Shown in pieces: positions 36,191 to 46,709 of a stretch of DNA of 64,000 nt. The notes below the pieces were generated by a model that had not been told where the DNA came from, did no database searches, and saw nothing but the letters and a program-made list of their open reading frames with translations. This DNA is from Pteria penguin. Lineage: Eukaryota; Mollusca; Bivalvia; Pterioida; Pteriidae. The translations under genes and the position numbers were made by a program. The stretch spans positions 23,039,341 to 23,103,340 of the forward strand of contig CM068583.1 in NCBI GenBank assembly GCA_035048485.1, read 5' to 3'. Numbering within the stretch: the stretch's first letter is position 1; each line of letters begins with the position of its first letter.

Positions 36191-38570
36191 TTCCCAGTTT
36201 TATTATGTTTTTATATTATCATATTTTAAGTGTAGTTTTAGCATAATATTTACATTATTTTGTTTACAGCATAATACTGCTTGTTTCATTCATTTTACTA
36301 TTTTAAAATTTTTGTTTGATTATAAATGTTTATTGTACGATTATGCCATTTCTAACATGACTCAAAAGTCATATATCATCAAATGTTATATGTTATAGCA
36401 GTTACACTTGTCATAGTGTGTGATGGTAAAATGACTATCCTGACACCCCTGTGTACATTTGACTTGTATTCATCCTTTATATGATGGCTAAGTAAACATG
36501 TTTACATATTAGTCTATAACATTTTCTTTTTGCTTATCCAGCATATGTAGTAAAGCCTTGATACCCCAGTGTATAGTAAAGTATTGACACTATAATTATG
36601 TTGACTATCATATATCTCAATGTAAATCTGTCTTAAGTTCATTTTCTCTCTGAGGAGACTGTCCTGTCATCCCTTTGTACATTGGATTTGCTTTCATCTT
36701 GTTAATGGTTGTAAAGAGACTTTAATCTATGCTGATATCCCTTTATACATTTAACTTACTGTGTTAAAATTTAGATAAGCTGCATAGAATTAAAAAAAAT
36801 AAATACATGTATTACAAAGTTCTAAAAGGATGTAGTGTTGTTTTTAGCAGGGTTCTGAATTTAACTTGCAAAAAGTTTGATACTTTCTCATTTAGCAATA
36901 TGCTCAAGTTTCTCAAGTGAACCATAAAGACCCTCTTTGGCCTTTTGTTCGCTGTCTTTTCAGGTAATTTCTTTGAATCGAATTTGATTCCTTGTACTGC
37001 ATTAATTTTTTTGTATTTTGTTTGACTTTAGGGAAATAAATGTTTTATGTAAAGACAGCATACAACATGAATTTTAAGAACTTTTGAATAGAATTGTAAA
37101 TCAGGAAGGAAGGGGGATGTAGTGAATTGTAAATCAGGAAGGAAGGGGGATGTGGTGCATTAAATGTTGATTTCTCTCTTTTCCAGAACTAAAAATTTTC
37201 AGTGAATTTTGGTAGGAGTAAAGTATTCGAGTTTTTTTCGACTTCTGTTAATTTGTTTACCAGATCTGTCAAATGAAATATTCCTTTGATGATCTTCAAT
37301 TGACGATCTTCTTTTTCAGACCGACAACGTAGATTGACAAACAGAATTTGTATGAGTGATTTGAGGTGTTGTCTGAAGAAATGTTAATATTTTTGAATAT
37401 CAAATATTTGCAATGGTTTTGATGTCTTTGCAGACTGTCAGGTTTGTTGTTTTTAGGTAATTTCGTTAAATTTTCATTATAGAATGCTTATAATACATTA
37501 ATTATGTTCATGGTAAAAGGAAATAAGTGTAAAGAATAAGACTCTAAAATTGATTTTTTTCCCTGGAGATTTAAAAAAGGAATGGAATGCTTCATTGCAG
37601 GTTATGTTTCATTCATCGAACGTCTTCAGAACCAACGGAAAGATTTTCATGAAACTTGGTAGGAATAAAGTTCTCAAGTTGCATTTCGGACTTTGTTGTA
37701 TTTTGGGTATATCTGCTTAAGGGGAAATTAAGAGTGGGACAAAGTAGATCTGGAATGGCACTCTACTTTATGAAGAGAAACTTCTATAAATGTCACAGAG
37801 TAAAACTCTAAATATATCACAGTGTTTAGAGATTGTAGTTGTTCAAGATAAATGTTTACTTGAAAAAAAATTCTGATATATTCTCATGTGCTCAAGATGC
37901 TAAGGTGAGCGATATAGATGCCACTGTTAACAAGGCTTCTTGTCAAACAATAGTTTAGAAATGTTTTCTTGAAGAATGAGAGAGAGAGAGAGAGACGATG
38001 TAGTACCACTTGGGACTTTTCTTGATATTTTAAATCAGTGTTAACTTTTTACTGAGAGTATACTTTGCAGTTATTCTATATATTGTTAATTTCTTTTAGA
38101 TGAGTATATTTTATGGAAATATATGTATAAACGGTTATGTCATCCATTCTGGTTTTGTTTTTCTTGTGGCAGAATCTGTTGTGTAGAATATTACAATGAA
38201 AACATTTGTTCTAACGTGCAGCATCGTCCGAAAATGAACTTATAGTGGACTGCAGTAAATTCGTTTCAGACATAAAGACATTAATCGAACATGACCCTGG
38301 TGTCATTGAGATAAAAAAAAAATAATCATCGGAAGTCACTGTACCTCTTCGTCTGGTTGCGATTCGAATCTCGTTTGGAGCTTTCAGGAATCTGGTTTTC
38401 TTTCCATTAAGATTTCTGGTTTCTTTCATTACGTAAAACTGGATACGATCTCGTAGGTGAGGTTTTATGATGCTGCATTAAACACAGAAATTGATATATC
38501 GATCACAAATCGATTCTAAATATTAAAAGTATTGTCAAGAATTATTCATCATCAAAGGAATATCGGAGCA
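36191..38570. other. No gene seen; decayed AGCTCACC-type repeat pieces
   Basis: Recognisable repeat ends lie at about 36890-36945 and 37880-37930, with internal pieces near 37190-37400 and 37610-37720. A 33-bp direct duplication (GGAAGGAAGGGGGATGT twice) is at about 37087-37152, and an (AG)n tract at about 37977-37995. Confidence 0.45.
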
Positions 38571-38812
38571 GATGTGTCTCAGTAGCGTGATTTGCTCATG
38601 CTCTGGAGGTCCCAGATTCGAATCCCACTGACGATTCGTCCGTGTTCAGACAGTAACAACTACGGTCTCATATCGCCTAAGATGTTGGCACGTAAACATT
38701 TCTTACAGCTTGCATTTGTTGCAGGGGTGTATACAAATTTGTGCTTCAAGCAGATGAATAATCATGTCGGTGGAATAATTTGGGCAAAACTTAAAACAAA
38801 CAAACAAACCAA
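38571..38812 (+). mobile_element. Degraded SINE
   Basis: B-box-like AGATTCGAATCCCACTG, then GACAGTAACAACTACGGTCT (body) and an (AAAC)n tail. Same family as 34352-34628, strongly diverged. Confidence 0.5.
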
Positions 38813-39189
38813 TAATTACAAACAACACCCCGCCCCCATCCCCTTAAAAAATAAATGAAAACCTCTACAAAAATCAAAAAGCAATAAAGTTCTTAATAGT
38901 ATTTGACCTGGATATGATAATGCTGTTGTCAAAACGACCGCTTATGTTAAATTACATCTGTTTCGAATCTCGCAAATTTTAAGAATTATCTCTGCCCATA
39001 TTTTCTAGTAAAATATGGTGGTTTCTGTCCAGAATGAACTGAAGAACTTTATACATGATTTAAATTTATCTCAAAATAAGATAGAAATTAGAAGAAACAT
39101 ATGACCTAACATCACGACAACATGCTACAATATTGAATGTCTTAAGGTTCCGAAATTTTCGCCCCACACACAAATTTACTAGCTAGGTT

Positions 39190-39636
39190 AGATAAACTTC
39201 TGTGCATGGCTCCCGCCAATCGCTGACTTCGTGTCTGATGGAGGCTAGCTGTATCGGTTAAAGGCGATGTTTGATCTGAAGCGACAAAAGTAGAAGGTAT
39301 TACAAAAAAATTATTTAATGACTTCCCATAATTTCAGAAAACACAATTAATATGAATGTCTCTGAGAATACATTACACAAAATTGCCTTTTTAAAATGTC
39401 GTTCAAGATATATACGACATAAACTAATTTTCTATTTAAAATGCATTTGTTTCATTTTAGGAGTGTGATTTCTGAAAGCTACGAAAAATATTAAGACATG
39501 AGTGGTGTTCACAACTTGCTTGCAAGGATCTTTGGGTGTTCGAAGCATAAACAAAAAGATGTTAACAGAAATGCTGAAAATTGGAAATACGCCGAAATTC
39601 ATACTTCAGATTTTCTGAATAATTACAAAGGCGATA
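39190..39636 (+). pseudogene. Small two-exon gene split by the DIRS insertion (hypothetical)
   Basis: Donor GTATTA after AGTAGAAG at about 39297 and acceptor TTCATTTTAG at about 39459 suggest a non-coding first exon and a second exon with ATG at 39498. That frame (MSGVHNLLARIFGCSKHKQK onward) runs 46 codons and is then cut by the left end of the retrotransposon. Skipping the inserted element, the same frame would end within about 6 more codons, at a TAA near 44790. The product would be a ~52-aa basic peptide of no recognisable family. It could equally be a chance ORF, and the first-exon start is a guess. Confidence 0.35.
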
Positions 39637-39657
39637 AATTATATTTCAACAATTTCG

Positions 39658-39823
39658 TGAGATATAATAATGCATTGACTTTCAATTCAACTTAAAAATC
39701 CAGCTCTTTAAAGTAAAAAATAAACACCCCTATATACCTCCAAAGAATGGGATATCCCCTAACACTGCGCATGCTCCAGGTAACTATATACCCTTGTACT
39801 GACTGAATACATGCTGACTTTCA
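39658..39823 (+). repeat. Left inverted terminal repeat of the DIRS element
   Basis: It matches the right repeat (44550-44716) in inverted orientation over about 166 bp, for example ACCCCTATATACCTCCAAAG here and CTTTGGAGGTATATAGGGGT on the right. I count roughly three substitutions. Confidence 0.9.
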
Positions 39824-39845
39824 ATTCAGCTCGCAAAGTGTTCGA

Positions 39846-41030
39846 ATGGCTAGTGCACAACTTAACAGCCCGAAACCGGGACAGCGCACCCCGTCTACAG
39901 ATGAGCGGGGGGATGTACATCAATATGATGATAAGGATGATGGTTCGTCCGCAGAGGCGGAGGGAACTGAGAGGGTAGTTGAGTCTGTGGACTCTCCATA
40001 TAATGATAGTGTTTCAATTATTGATAATACGGAAGACGATTTACGTAGGCAATGGTCTACAGGAAACACATATACAGGCGAAACACGAGGTCGATCACCG
40101 AAGCGTAAACGTGCAGGTGAGAAACGGGTTCGTAAACGAAGACGATCTAGTAGTTCAGAAAATAGTACTAGCAGTTCGAGCTCGAGTAGCTCTTCTTCCT
40201 CCTCGTCTACTAGTTCAAGTTCCTCTGATGAGGATGATGATATATTCAAACCTGTAAGTGATGGTAAAACTAAACATATCATTCCCAAAAAGATCGTGCG
40301 CTTTGTTGCCAAATATGCATCATTAGGAATTAGTAAAAAATTGAGGCATAATGTTTCAAATAATTTGCCTATTCCTAAATCTAAAAAACTTAAAGGTTTA
40401 AGTTTAGATCGCTTTTTCAAGAAAAGTTTTCTTAAGGGTAAAAAATGGAATGGAAAATTAGAAAAAGGGAAAATTAATACACAAATGCGCATTTTAGATC
40501 TCTTAGGTCCCCTATCTTTCTAGTGGGCAGAGGCAGAGAGAATTAATAAATCGGGCCATGGCATGAATCCGAGTGATGTCATTGAACTTGTTCGGGAAGC
40601 TATTGTTTTATTGGGCAACGCCCATTTCCTTTACAATACTGATAGAAGGAAATCTATACTAGCAACATCTATGCCTGAAGTGATCGATCTTCTTTCTAAT
40701 AAGAAGATAACAAAAGCTCTTAGCAAAAGCCATGGAAATTTGTTTGGGCATAGGTTTTTGAAAGAAGTTGCTAAAGAAAATAAAAATAACATAGAACTAA
40801 AAGAACTCCTATCAAGTGATACAATCACAAAAAAATCTCAGACCTATAAACAGGTTAATCATAGATCTAACCAGTTTTTTCAAGGTGGACCCCCATCAAG
40901 CCTCCAGTATGGGGGTCCGAGGAGAGGCCAATCAAGCCAGTACAGGAGGCCCTATCGGAACCAGAGGCACAACTATGAGAGCAGAGGCTCGACAAGCATA
41001 CCTCAATCCAAGAAATCACCTACCAAATAA
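39846..41030 (+). pseudogene. DIRS gag-like ORF with in-frame stop
   Basis: One frame from ATG 39846 to TAA 41030, interrupted only by TAG at 40521-40523. The N-terminal part (225 codons) has an acidic region, a basic patch (KRKRAGEKRVRKRRR), a run of about 25 serines and an acidic DEDDD. The second part resumes in the same frame; its first Met is at 40563 and it reads VIELVREAIVLLGNAHFLYN, a segment I recognise from DIRS gag proteins. It ends in a Gly/Arg/Gln-rich tail likely to bind RNA. The stop falls inside an otherwise continuous domain (LLGPLSF before, WAEAERINKS after), so a nonsense mutation is the simplest reading. Confidence 0.75.
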
Positions 41031-42428
41031 GTCAGGCGAGTCAAGACAATGTTTGTCAAAATCAATTAAACATCAATCTGAGTCTTTCCAAATTCAGTTT
41101 CCCGCGCAGTCTATTGAATCAAAACACAATGAATATTCCAGTTGGAGGCCAAATTCGGCATTTTTTAGAAAACTGGAAATTTATAAGTCAGGATCCTTGG
41201 GTGATAGCGTCTGTCAGCGGAATAACGTTAAATTTTCTAAAGATTCCTTTTCAAAAACAAATTCACATTCAACCAAAGTTCAATGTAAAAGATCAAAGTT
41301 TGATAGATCTAGAAATAAAAGCTCTGATAGAGAAAAATGCGGTTCAGGAATCAATACATACACAGGACTCTTTTTACAGCAACATATTTTTGGTACCAAA
41401 AAAGGGGGAGAACTCAGACCGGTGTTCAATCTAAAGAATCTCAATCAATTTCTCCCCTACGAGCATTTCAAAATGGAGGGAATCCAATTACTAAAAGATC
41501 TCTTGTTAGAAAAAGACTGGATGGTAAAGATAGATCTAAAAGATGCTTACTTAACAGTTCCAATTGCGGACAAATTCAGAAAATATCTAAAGTTTCAATG
41601 GCAAGAGAAAGTAATGCAGTTTTGCTCCCTCCCTTTCGGAATTGCTTTAGCTCCAAGATTATTTACGAAGCTCATGAAAGTCCCTATGGCGGTGCTCCGT
41701 CGTCTGGGAATTCGTCTTGTAGTATATCTAGACGATATGCTCCTAATGAATCAGTCACTAGAGGGAATTCAATCAGATCTCTCGACAGCTGTGTACCTCT
41801 TGAGGGAATTGGGGTTCATAATAAACATGAAAAAATCTCTTTTTACCCCTCAACAAAACGTAGAATTTCTAGGTTTCAGAGTGAATTCGATTACAATGAC
41901 ATTAGCTCTCCCGAGGGAAAAAGTTTTGAAAATTCGAAATCAGTGTCGAGAATTGTTAAACAGTCAAACGGTTTCAGTGCGAGAATTAGCTCAGTTAATT
42001 GGCCGTCTAACATCGACAAATCAAGCAGTTTTCCCTGCACCCGTACATTACAGAAGCCTTCAAATGCTAAGAACAAGAGCCTTATTCGAAGGGGGTCATT
42101 ACGATCACAAAATTTTACTCGATCAAGAGTCCAAAATAGAATTAGAATGGTGGGAAACAAAACTTCAGTCGTGGAACGGCAAAGCTTTGATAAAGCCCGA
42201 TCCCCATTTAACTATCCAATCCGATGCGAGTCAAGCTGGGTGGGGTGCGACTTGTCAAAATTCAAAAATAGGGGGCATATGGCTCCCAGAGGAGAAAAGT
42301 CTCCACATAAACGCATTAGAAATAAAAGCGGCGTTGATGGCTCTGAAAAGTTTCACAAAATCAATACAAAACAAACATGCATTGTTGCAAACGGACAACA
42401 AAACAGTAGCAGCGTACATAAACAAAAT

Positions 42429-42445
42429 GGGGGGGGGGGGGGGGG
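42429..42445 (+). repeat. G17 homopolymer inside the RNase H coding region
   Basis: Seventeen consecutive G directly after the AACAAAAT of the conserved Asn-Lys-Met, followed by a duplicated GGTACAA. It adds extra glycines while keeping frame. Confidence 0.9.
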
Positions 42446-42549
42446 TACAAGGTACAAGGTCTCATATTTTGTTAGATCTTGCAAGTCATCTATGGGACTG
42501 GGCTATTCAAAGAGCGATAACTCTAACAGCGGAATATCTCCCAGGGCAC

Positions 42550-42627
42550 TAGCCTGGTACCCGAGGCCTTCCGATGTGCCAAAAGTACGAAGCTTTGGCA
42601 CATCGGAAGGCCTCGGTTACCAGGCTA
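42550..42627. mobile_element. 78-bp palindromic MITE nested in the DIRS RNase H region
   Basis: Inverted arms TAGCCTGGTACCCGAGGCC and GGCCTCGGTTACCAGGCTA continue through TTCCGATGTGCC / GGCACATCGGAA. Exact 9-bp duplications CCAGGGCAC lie at 42541-42549 and 42628-42636. The element plus duplication is 87 bp (29 codons), so frame is preserved, but its first three bases, TAG, form the stop that ends the RT frame. Confidence 0.92.
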
Positions 42628-42893
42628 CCAGGGCACTTGAATACAAATGCGGATTGGCAAAGTCGAAATTTTACCGATTCAAGCAGTTGGAAACTAAATC
42701 GGTGTTTTTTCACAAGTCTACAAAAAGTCATGGGTCATTTCTCGATAGATCTATTCGCGGACAGAACAAATGCTCAGATGAGCAGGTATTTCAGTTGGAA
42801 ACCAGACCCGTACGCGGAAGCTACCGATGCTCTAGTCCAGCCTTGGGCTCCGGGCCTAGCTTATGCTTTCCCCCCGTTTTGCCTAATAGGTCG

Positions 42894-44045
42894 ATGTCTT
42901 ATGAAAGTGAGGGAGGAAAAATGTCAAATAGTTATTGTAACCCCGACATGGCAAACTCAGCCATGGTATCCTTTGATACTTCACATGTTAATAGAAACGC
43001 CGGTTCTATTGCCAATGAATCTGAAAACTCTAATATCTCCGAAAGGCGACACTCACCCTCTCATAATGAACAAAACATTACAATTAGCAGGGTGGAAGGT
43101 CTCAAGCGATCCTATTCTACAAGAGGATTATCGGAGGAAGTTAAACAACTTCTCCGCGCCTGGCGTCCAGGTACAAAATCGGCTTATGATAGTGTCTGGA
43201 AGAAGTGGCATAGCTGGTGTATACAACGGGAAATTGATCCCTTTTCAGCACCTCTGGCCTCTGTACTAGACTTTTTAAACTGGATGCACTCAAACAATTT
43301 TCAATATAGGACGATCAACGTCCATCGATCAGCTATTTCTTCTGTCTTGCCTAATATTGAGGGTATTGCGATAGGCCATCTACCTCTAGTTAAACAGCTC
43401 ATGAAGGCAATTCTCTTAGACACTCCACCTGTCCCTAAACATTCTGAATCATGGGACATAAATAAAGTTTTGAATTATCTTACAGGTCTTCCCGATAATG
43501 AAAATCTATCTTTAAAACTACTTAGTAGGAAATTAGCTATTCTTTTAGCTCTTGCGGCTCCGAAACGTGTTTCGGAAATTTCTCGTTTAGATAGGAAATT
43601 CATGACCAAACGAAATAACTCTGTTATTTTTTCTTTGCCTGGTTTTTCTAAGACACAAAAAGATTCACATTGTAAAACAGTTATATACTCAAAAATCGCC
43701 GACTCTAAACGTTGTGTTTTAAGTTGTATAGAACATTATGAAATAAGAACTCAGAGTTTTAGGACAGAAGATAATTTGTCAGATCCTCTCTTGCGTTCCA
43801 TACGAAAACCACATAATGGTCTGTCCCCTCAAACAATTAGCAGATGGATTAAATGGGTTATGGGACAATCTGGGGTTGATATAACTCGTTTTAATGCCCA
43901 TTCATGTAGAATGGTTTCTACTACTAAAGCGGCGAATGCTGGGGTTCCCATCGAGGATATATTACAGATGGCTGATTGGACGAACGTGTCCACATTTAAT
44001 AGGTTTTATTATAGACCGTCTGTATCGAAAGGGATATCATTCTGA
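42894..44045 (+). CDS. DIRS tyrosine recombinase
   Basis: Open from at least 41337, but upstream of about 42890 that frame only shadows RT; ATG 42894 (MSYESEGG) is the likely start, giving about 383 aa and overlapping the RT frame end. The N-terminal SAM-like domain includes LLRAWRPGTKSAYDSVWKKW. The catalytic domain has the first Arg in LAAPKRVSEIS, the H-x-x-R box as NAHSCRMV, a Trp in MADWTNV in place of the second His, and the nucleophile Tyr region NRFYYRPS. All expected catalytic residues appear present and the frame is unbroken. The enzyme would integrate the circular DNA copy by recombination without target duplication. Confidence 0.9.
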   Translation: MSYESEGGKMSNSYCNPDMANSAMVSFDTSHVNRNAGSIANESENSNISERRHSPSHNEQNITISRVEGLKRSYSTRGLSEEVKQLLRAWRPGTKSAYDSVWKKWHSWCIQREIDPFSAPLASVLDFLNWMHSNNFQYRTINVHRSAISSVLPNIEGIAIGHLPLVKQLMKAILLDTPPVPKHSESWDINKVLNYLTGLPDNENLSLKLLSRKLAILLALAAPKRVSEISRLDRKFMTKRNNSVIFSLPGFSKTQKDSHCKTVIYSKIADSKRCVLSCIEHYEIRTQSFRTEDNLSDPLLRSIRKPHNGLSPQTISRWIKWVMGQSGVDITRFNAHSCRMVSTTKAANAGVPIEDILQMADWTNVSTFNRFYYRPSVSKGISF

Positions 44046-44088
44046 AAAAGTTATAGACTTAGTGAGTATTTAAAAGGCGGCTTTGAAC

Positions 44089-44208
44089 ATGCATTATTAT
44101 ATCTCACGAAATTGTTGAAATATAATTTTAGATTTTATGAGGGCGCGAAGCGCCCGAAATGAAATATTAATTATATGATATAATTGAAGTGAGATATAAT
44201 AATGCATT
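44089..44208 (+). repeat. DIRS internal complementary region
   Basis: The first part is the inverse of the left element end (GAAATTGTTGAAATATAATT). The second part is the inverse of the right end (GGGCGCGAAGCGCCCGAAAT and on to TGAGATATAATAATGCAT). They are fused at TAATTT, the microhomology shared by both termini. This is the template that joins the two ends of the circular intermediate in DIRS replication. Confidence 0.9.
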
Positions 44209-44549
44209 CCCGCCCATCCCTTATCCCTCACATTTATGTATGATTTGAATTTTTTGGTTGATATAAACATCTACAAAATCATCCATATTAATGTAATATT
44301 TCAAATTGATCTCTTTATTCTCTAAATTTTTAGGGATGATCACTCTGAGGAATCTTGAGACGTGTGAACAGAACAGATGAGGAAACAGATCTCTGAGATG
44401 GACAATATTCATTTTTAAAAATATGGACAAATCAAATTTATGAAAATTTCAATTATATAATGATTTATGAATAATTATATTTAATTTTGATATTGAATTA
44501 AGTAGAAGTTAGAACTTGTATTCTTATTTATCATTTAATTTGCTCGCTA

Positions 44550-44716
44550 TGAAAGTCAGCATGTATTCAGTCGGTACAAGGGTATATAGTTACCTGGAGC
44601 ATGCGCAGTGTTAGGGAATATCCCATTCTTTGGAGGTATATAGGGGTGTTTATTTTTTACTTTAAAGAGCTGGATTTTTAAGTTGAATTGAAGGTCAATG
44701 CATTATTATATCTCAC
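44550..44716 (+). repeat. Right inverted terminal repeat of the DIRS element
   Basis: Inverse of 39658-39823. Outside it, to 44782, lies a right-end-only segment with a GGGCGCTTCGCGCCC stem that is also found inverted in the internal complementary region. Confidence 0.9.
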
Positions 44717-44932
44717 TTCAATTATATCATATAATTAATATTTCATTTCGGGCGCTTCGCGCCCTCATAAAATCTAAAATTACCGCCACACTTTTAACAA
44801 ATGTTATGCATCACTTCAGTTTCCCGATTATAAACTTCTCATATTTGTATTAACATTATCTACAAAACAATAGTCTTACACGTTGCCTTCCTTATGTTAT
44901 TTTAATTCTCGTCAGTCCGTTTGTAGCTCGTA

Positions 44933-44938
44933 TTTATT
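44933..44938 (-). terminator. AATAAA poly(A) signal for the three-exon gene
   Basis: A canonical hexamer on the - strand about 125 nt after the TGA stop, supporting the 3' end of the model. It lies about 150 bp from the right end of the DIRS element. Confidence 0.55.
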
Positions 44939-45060
44939 GAATTTTACTGCGGAAATGCAGTTAATACTGGATGTGATTGACTAAATACATGTATAATTAA
45001 CTGTAGAAATGCCGTTGATACTAAATAGATAAATTACATGTAGCTCGGCTGAACCTGTGA

Positions 45061-46681
45061 TCAGTCGCCATGGGATGACGACTTCTTCATACCTTCTTTA
45101 CTTTCCTCCTCTTCTTCACATATATTTTTGAGATCTTTAACCGATTCTTTCCTAATATTGCCTATCTGAATACGAAGATTTATCTTCTCTTCCTCTGTAG
45201 GGACGCGCTGATTTAATTTGGCCTCATCCATTTTATGTGTAGAGGCGTTTTCTCCTTCGGATATGGGTTGTATTTGCCGCACCTTTTAATAACAATTGTG
45301 TAGTTAACGCCAAGACAGCAGACAAGAGCGTAAGTTCTGAAATCTTATGACATGTTTGAAGAGAGGAAGTTGCAAATTTCATCTGATGATTCTTTTATCG
45401 TGTCATCTACGGAAATATAAATACAAGTTTCGATCTAAAAGTTACAATCCCTGTTTGTACATATTGTTACGAAAGACTTTATTTTGAAATAGAAGGCATT
45501 TTCATTTTTTTTCCAGTGGGATCTGGAAATAAATGAGATGTGAAGTTGAATTAGATGTGTCTCGAATTCTGTTACAATACATGTAAACCACACTGCAGAA
45601 TTCTCATAAATGTGTATATTATAGGCAGTCTTTGACGTCCGATTTCGTTTTAAATATTTACAAAAGACAAACGTAATGCAGTGCAATGAGTTGCATAATC
45701 GAAAATATTTGTGATATTTAATACATATTTGTTCTAATCTTGTAAGGTTTTTTTTGTCTGCTTTTTCGTGGATGTACACGTATTTTCCAGCTGGCTGAAT
45801 TTTTCTCTCACCTGTCTTTTCGATATTGCCGGTTTTGGAAATCACCTCTAAAGAGTATACGATAGAGGATAGTTTGAAATAATTCAAAAAGATACTTTTT
45901 TATCATGAATAGTATGTGTTTTGGAATATGCTTACTCCCCAGGGTGTCTCTGCTAAGTACTTTGAAGAATGTGATGTCTGGTATAGCAAAGACTCGCTGG
46001 CACTGGTCGCCCGGCTCATGGAACTGTGTGATCGACTGAATGATTCATCCCTCACTGGAAATTAAAAAATATATAGAAAAAATTACTTTGTAGATAAATG
46101 CAATATCAAGAACAAACATATTAAAATACTTTTTGGAAGGGGGATTTGGATATCATCTGTTCATCTTGTTTTGGATAGACTTCAATTTAAGAAGAGGTAA
46201 TCAAAATGCCAATTTAGATAGGTAGGTGGGTAGGTAAGTAGGTAGACAGATGGGTGGGTGGATGGACGGACGGGCGGACGGACAGACAGAAAATATAGCA
46301 AATTAACTCGTACAAAATAAATTAATAAATAAATCGGGTAACCCACTCCTCTCTATTTAACACTTTTAACTTAATGTTTCAAATAGAAATGTACTTAAGA
46401 TTTTATCTTTATGTTGAATTTATGGACGTTATGTTTGAACAGTGGTCCACTCTTTATCATGTGAAAATAAGTGTATTTGAAATTAAAATCTATAAAAGAC
46501 GTGTACTTAAGGCTGCGGAAGAAGAATCTTTTCTATTATCTTTATGGCCTGGCGACATTTCCTTTGACACGGACGCCTGTATTTTCGTTCGAAGTTCCAC
46601 TGCATGATCGTTTTCTGAGGCGTCCGAGTCAAAGTCCTCCGCTACCTCGTGTTCTTCAGTAAAAGCATGCTTTGTCTCCAT
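45061..46681 (-). CDS. Unrecognised small three-exon gene (171 aa)
   Basis: My model is complement(join(45061..45282, 45936..46054, 46507..46681)). Exon 1 starts METKHAFTEEHEVAEDFDSD and ends at a GTACAC donor leaving one base. Exon 2 follows an AATTTCCAG acceptor, completes an ATG codon, and reads RDESFSRSHSSMSRATS then KYLAETPWG before a GTAAGC donor. Exon 3 continues in phase 0 with VRQIQPISEGENAS, a charged stretch (TEEEKINLRIQIGNIRKE) and an acidic, Lys/Ser-rich end before TGA. Lengths 175, 119 and 222 add to 516 nt with no internal stop. The protein is hydrophilic, Ser-rich, has no signal peptide or membrane helix, and is probably intrinsically disordered and intracellular. I do not recognise the family. 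The exon-3 acceptor (TTATTAAAAG) is weak. Confidence 0.55.
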
Positions 46682-46709
46682 ATCTAATAATATAAAGCAT
46701 TAGGCGAAC

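Larger units (their letters stand above)
41129..43269 (+). pseudogene. DIRS reverse transcriptase-RNase H-methylase-like ORF, disrupted
   Basis: The RT N-terminal part (GGQIRHFLENWKFISQDPWV to SNIFLVPKKG) is in frame from ATG 41129. After a run of six A and five G (41398-41408) the reading continues one frame back with GGELRPVFNLKNLN. RT palm motifs follow: KIDLKDAYLTVPI, SLPFGIALAPRLF, and the catalytic YLDD (about 41730). RNase H starts at QSDASQAGWGA (about 42220), with NALEIKAAL and QTDNKTVAAYIN. A 17-G tract (42429-42445) sits in the RNase H loop. The MITE at 42550 places a stop after LPGH. The frame resumes with LNTNADWQSRN, then a methylase-like tail (IDLFADRTNAQ, SWKPDPYAEATDA, PPFCLIGRCL) to 43269. 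Confidence 0.85.
39637..44782 (+). mobile_element. DIRS1-like tyrosine-recombinase retrotransposon
   Basis: A 5.15-kb element with all DIRS features: inverted terminal repeats (39658-39823 and 44550-44716, about 166 bp with a few mismatches), an internal complementary region (44089-44208), and gag, RT-RNase H-methylase-like and tyrosine recombinase reading frames. Both termini sit on AAATTA (39637-39642 and 44777-44782), and there is no longer target duplication, as expected for recombinase-mediated insertion of a circle. The copy is damaged: stop in gag (40521), one-base frameshift in RT (about 41398-41408), and a nested MITE in the RNase H region (42550-42627). The near-identity of the terminal repeats suggests a fairly young insertion. 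Confidence 0.93.

Noticed and set aside
39920..40492. 190-aa - strand ORF opposite gag
   Set aside because: Mirror of the gag codons; Leu/Glu runs come from the opposite strand of the Ser stretch.
40816..42552. Single 578-aa RT protein starting at 40816
   Set aside because: The start is GTG and the first ~195 codons overlap gag out of frame. The true RT N-terminal part lies in another frame (41129-41408).
41337..42890. N-terminal half of the 902-aa recombinase frame as protein
   Set aside because: It is a shadow of the RT frame, Ser/Arg-rich and without domain sense. Recombinase homology starts only after about 43080.
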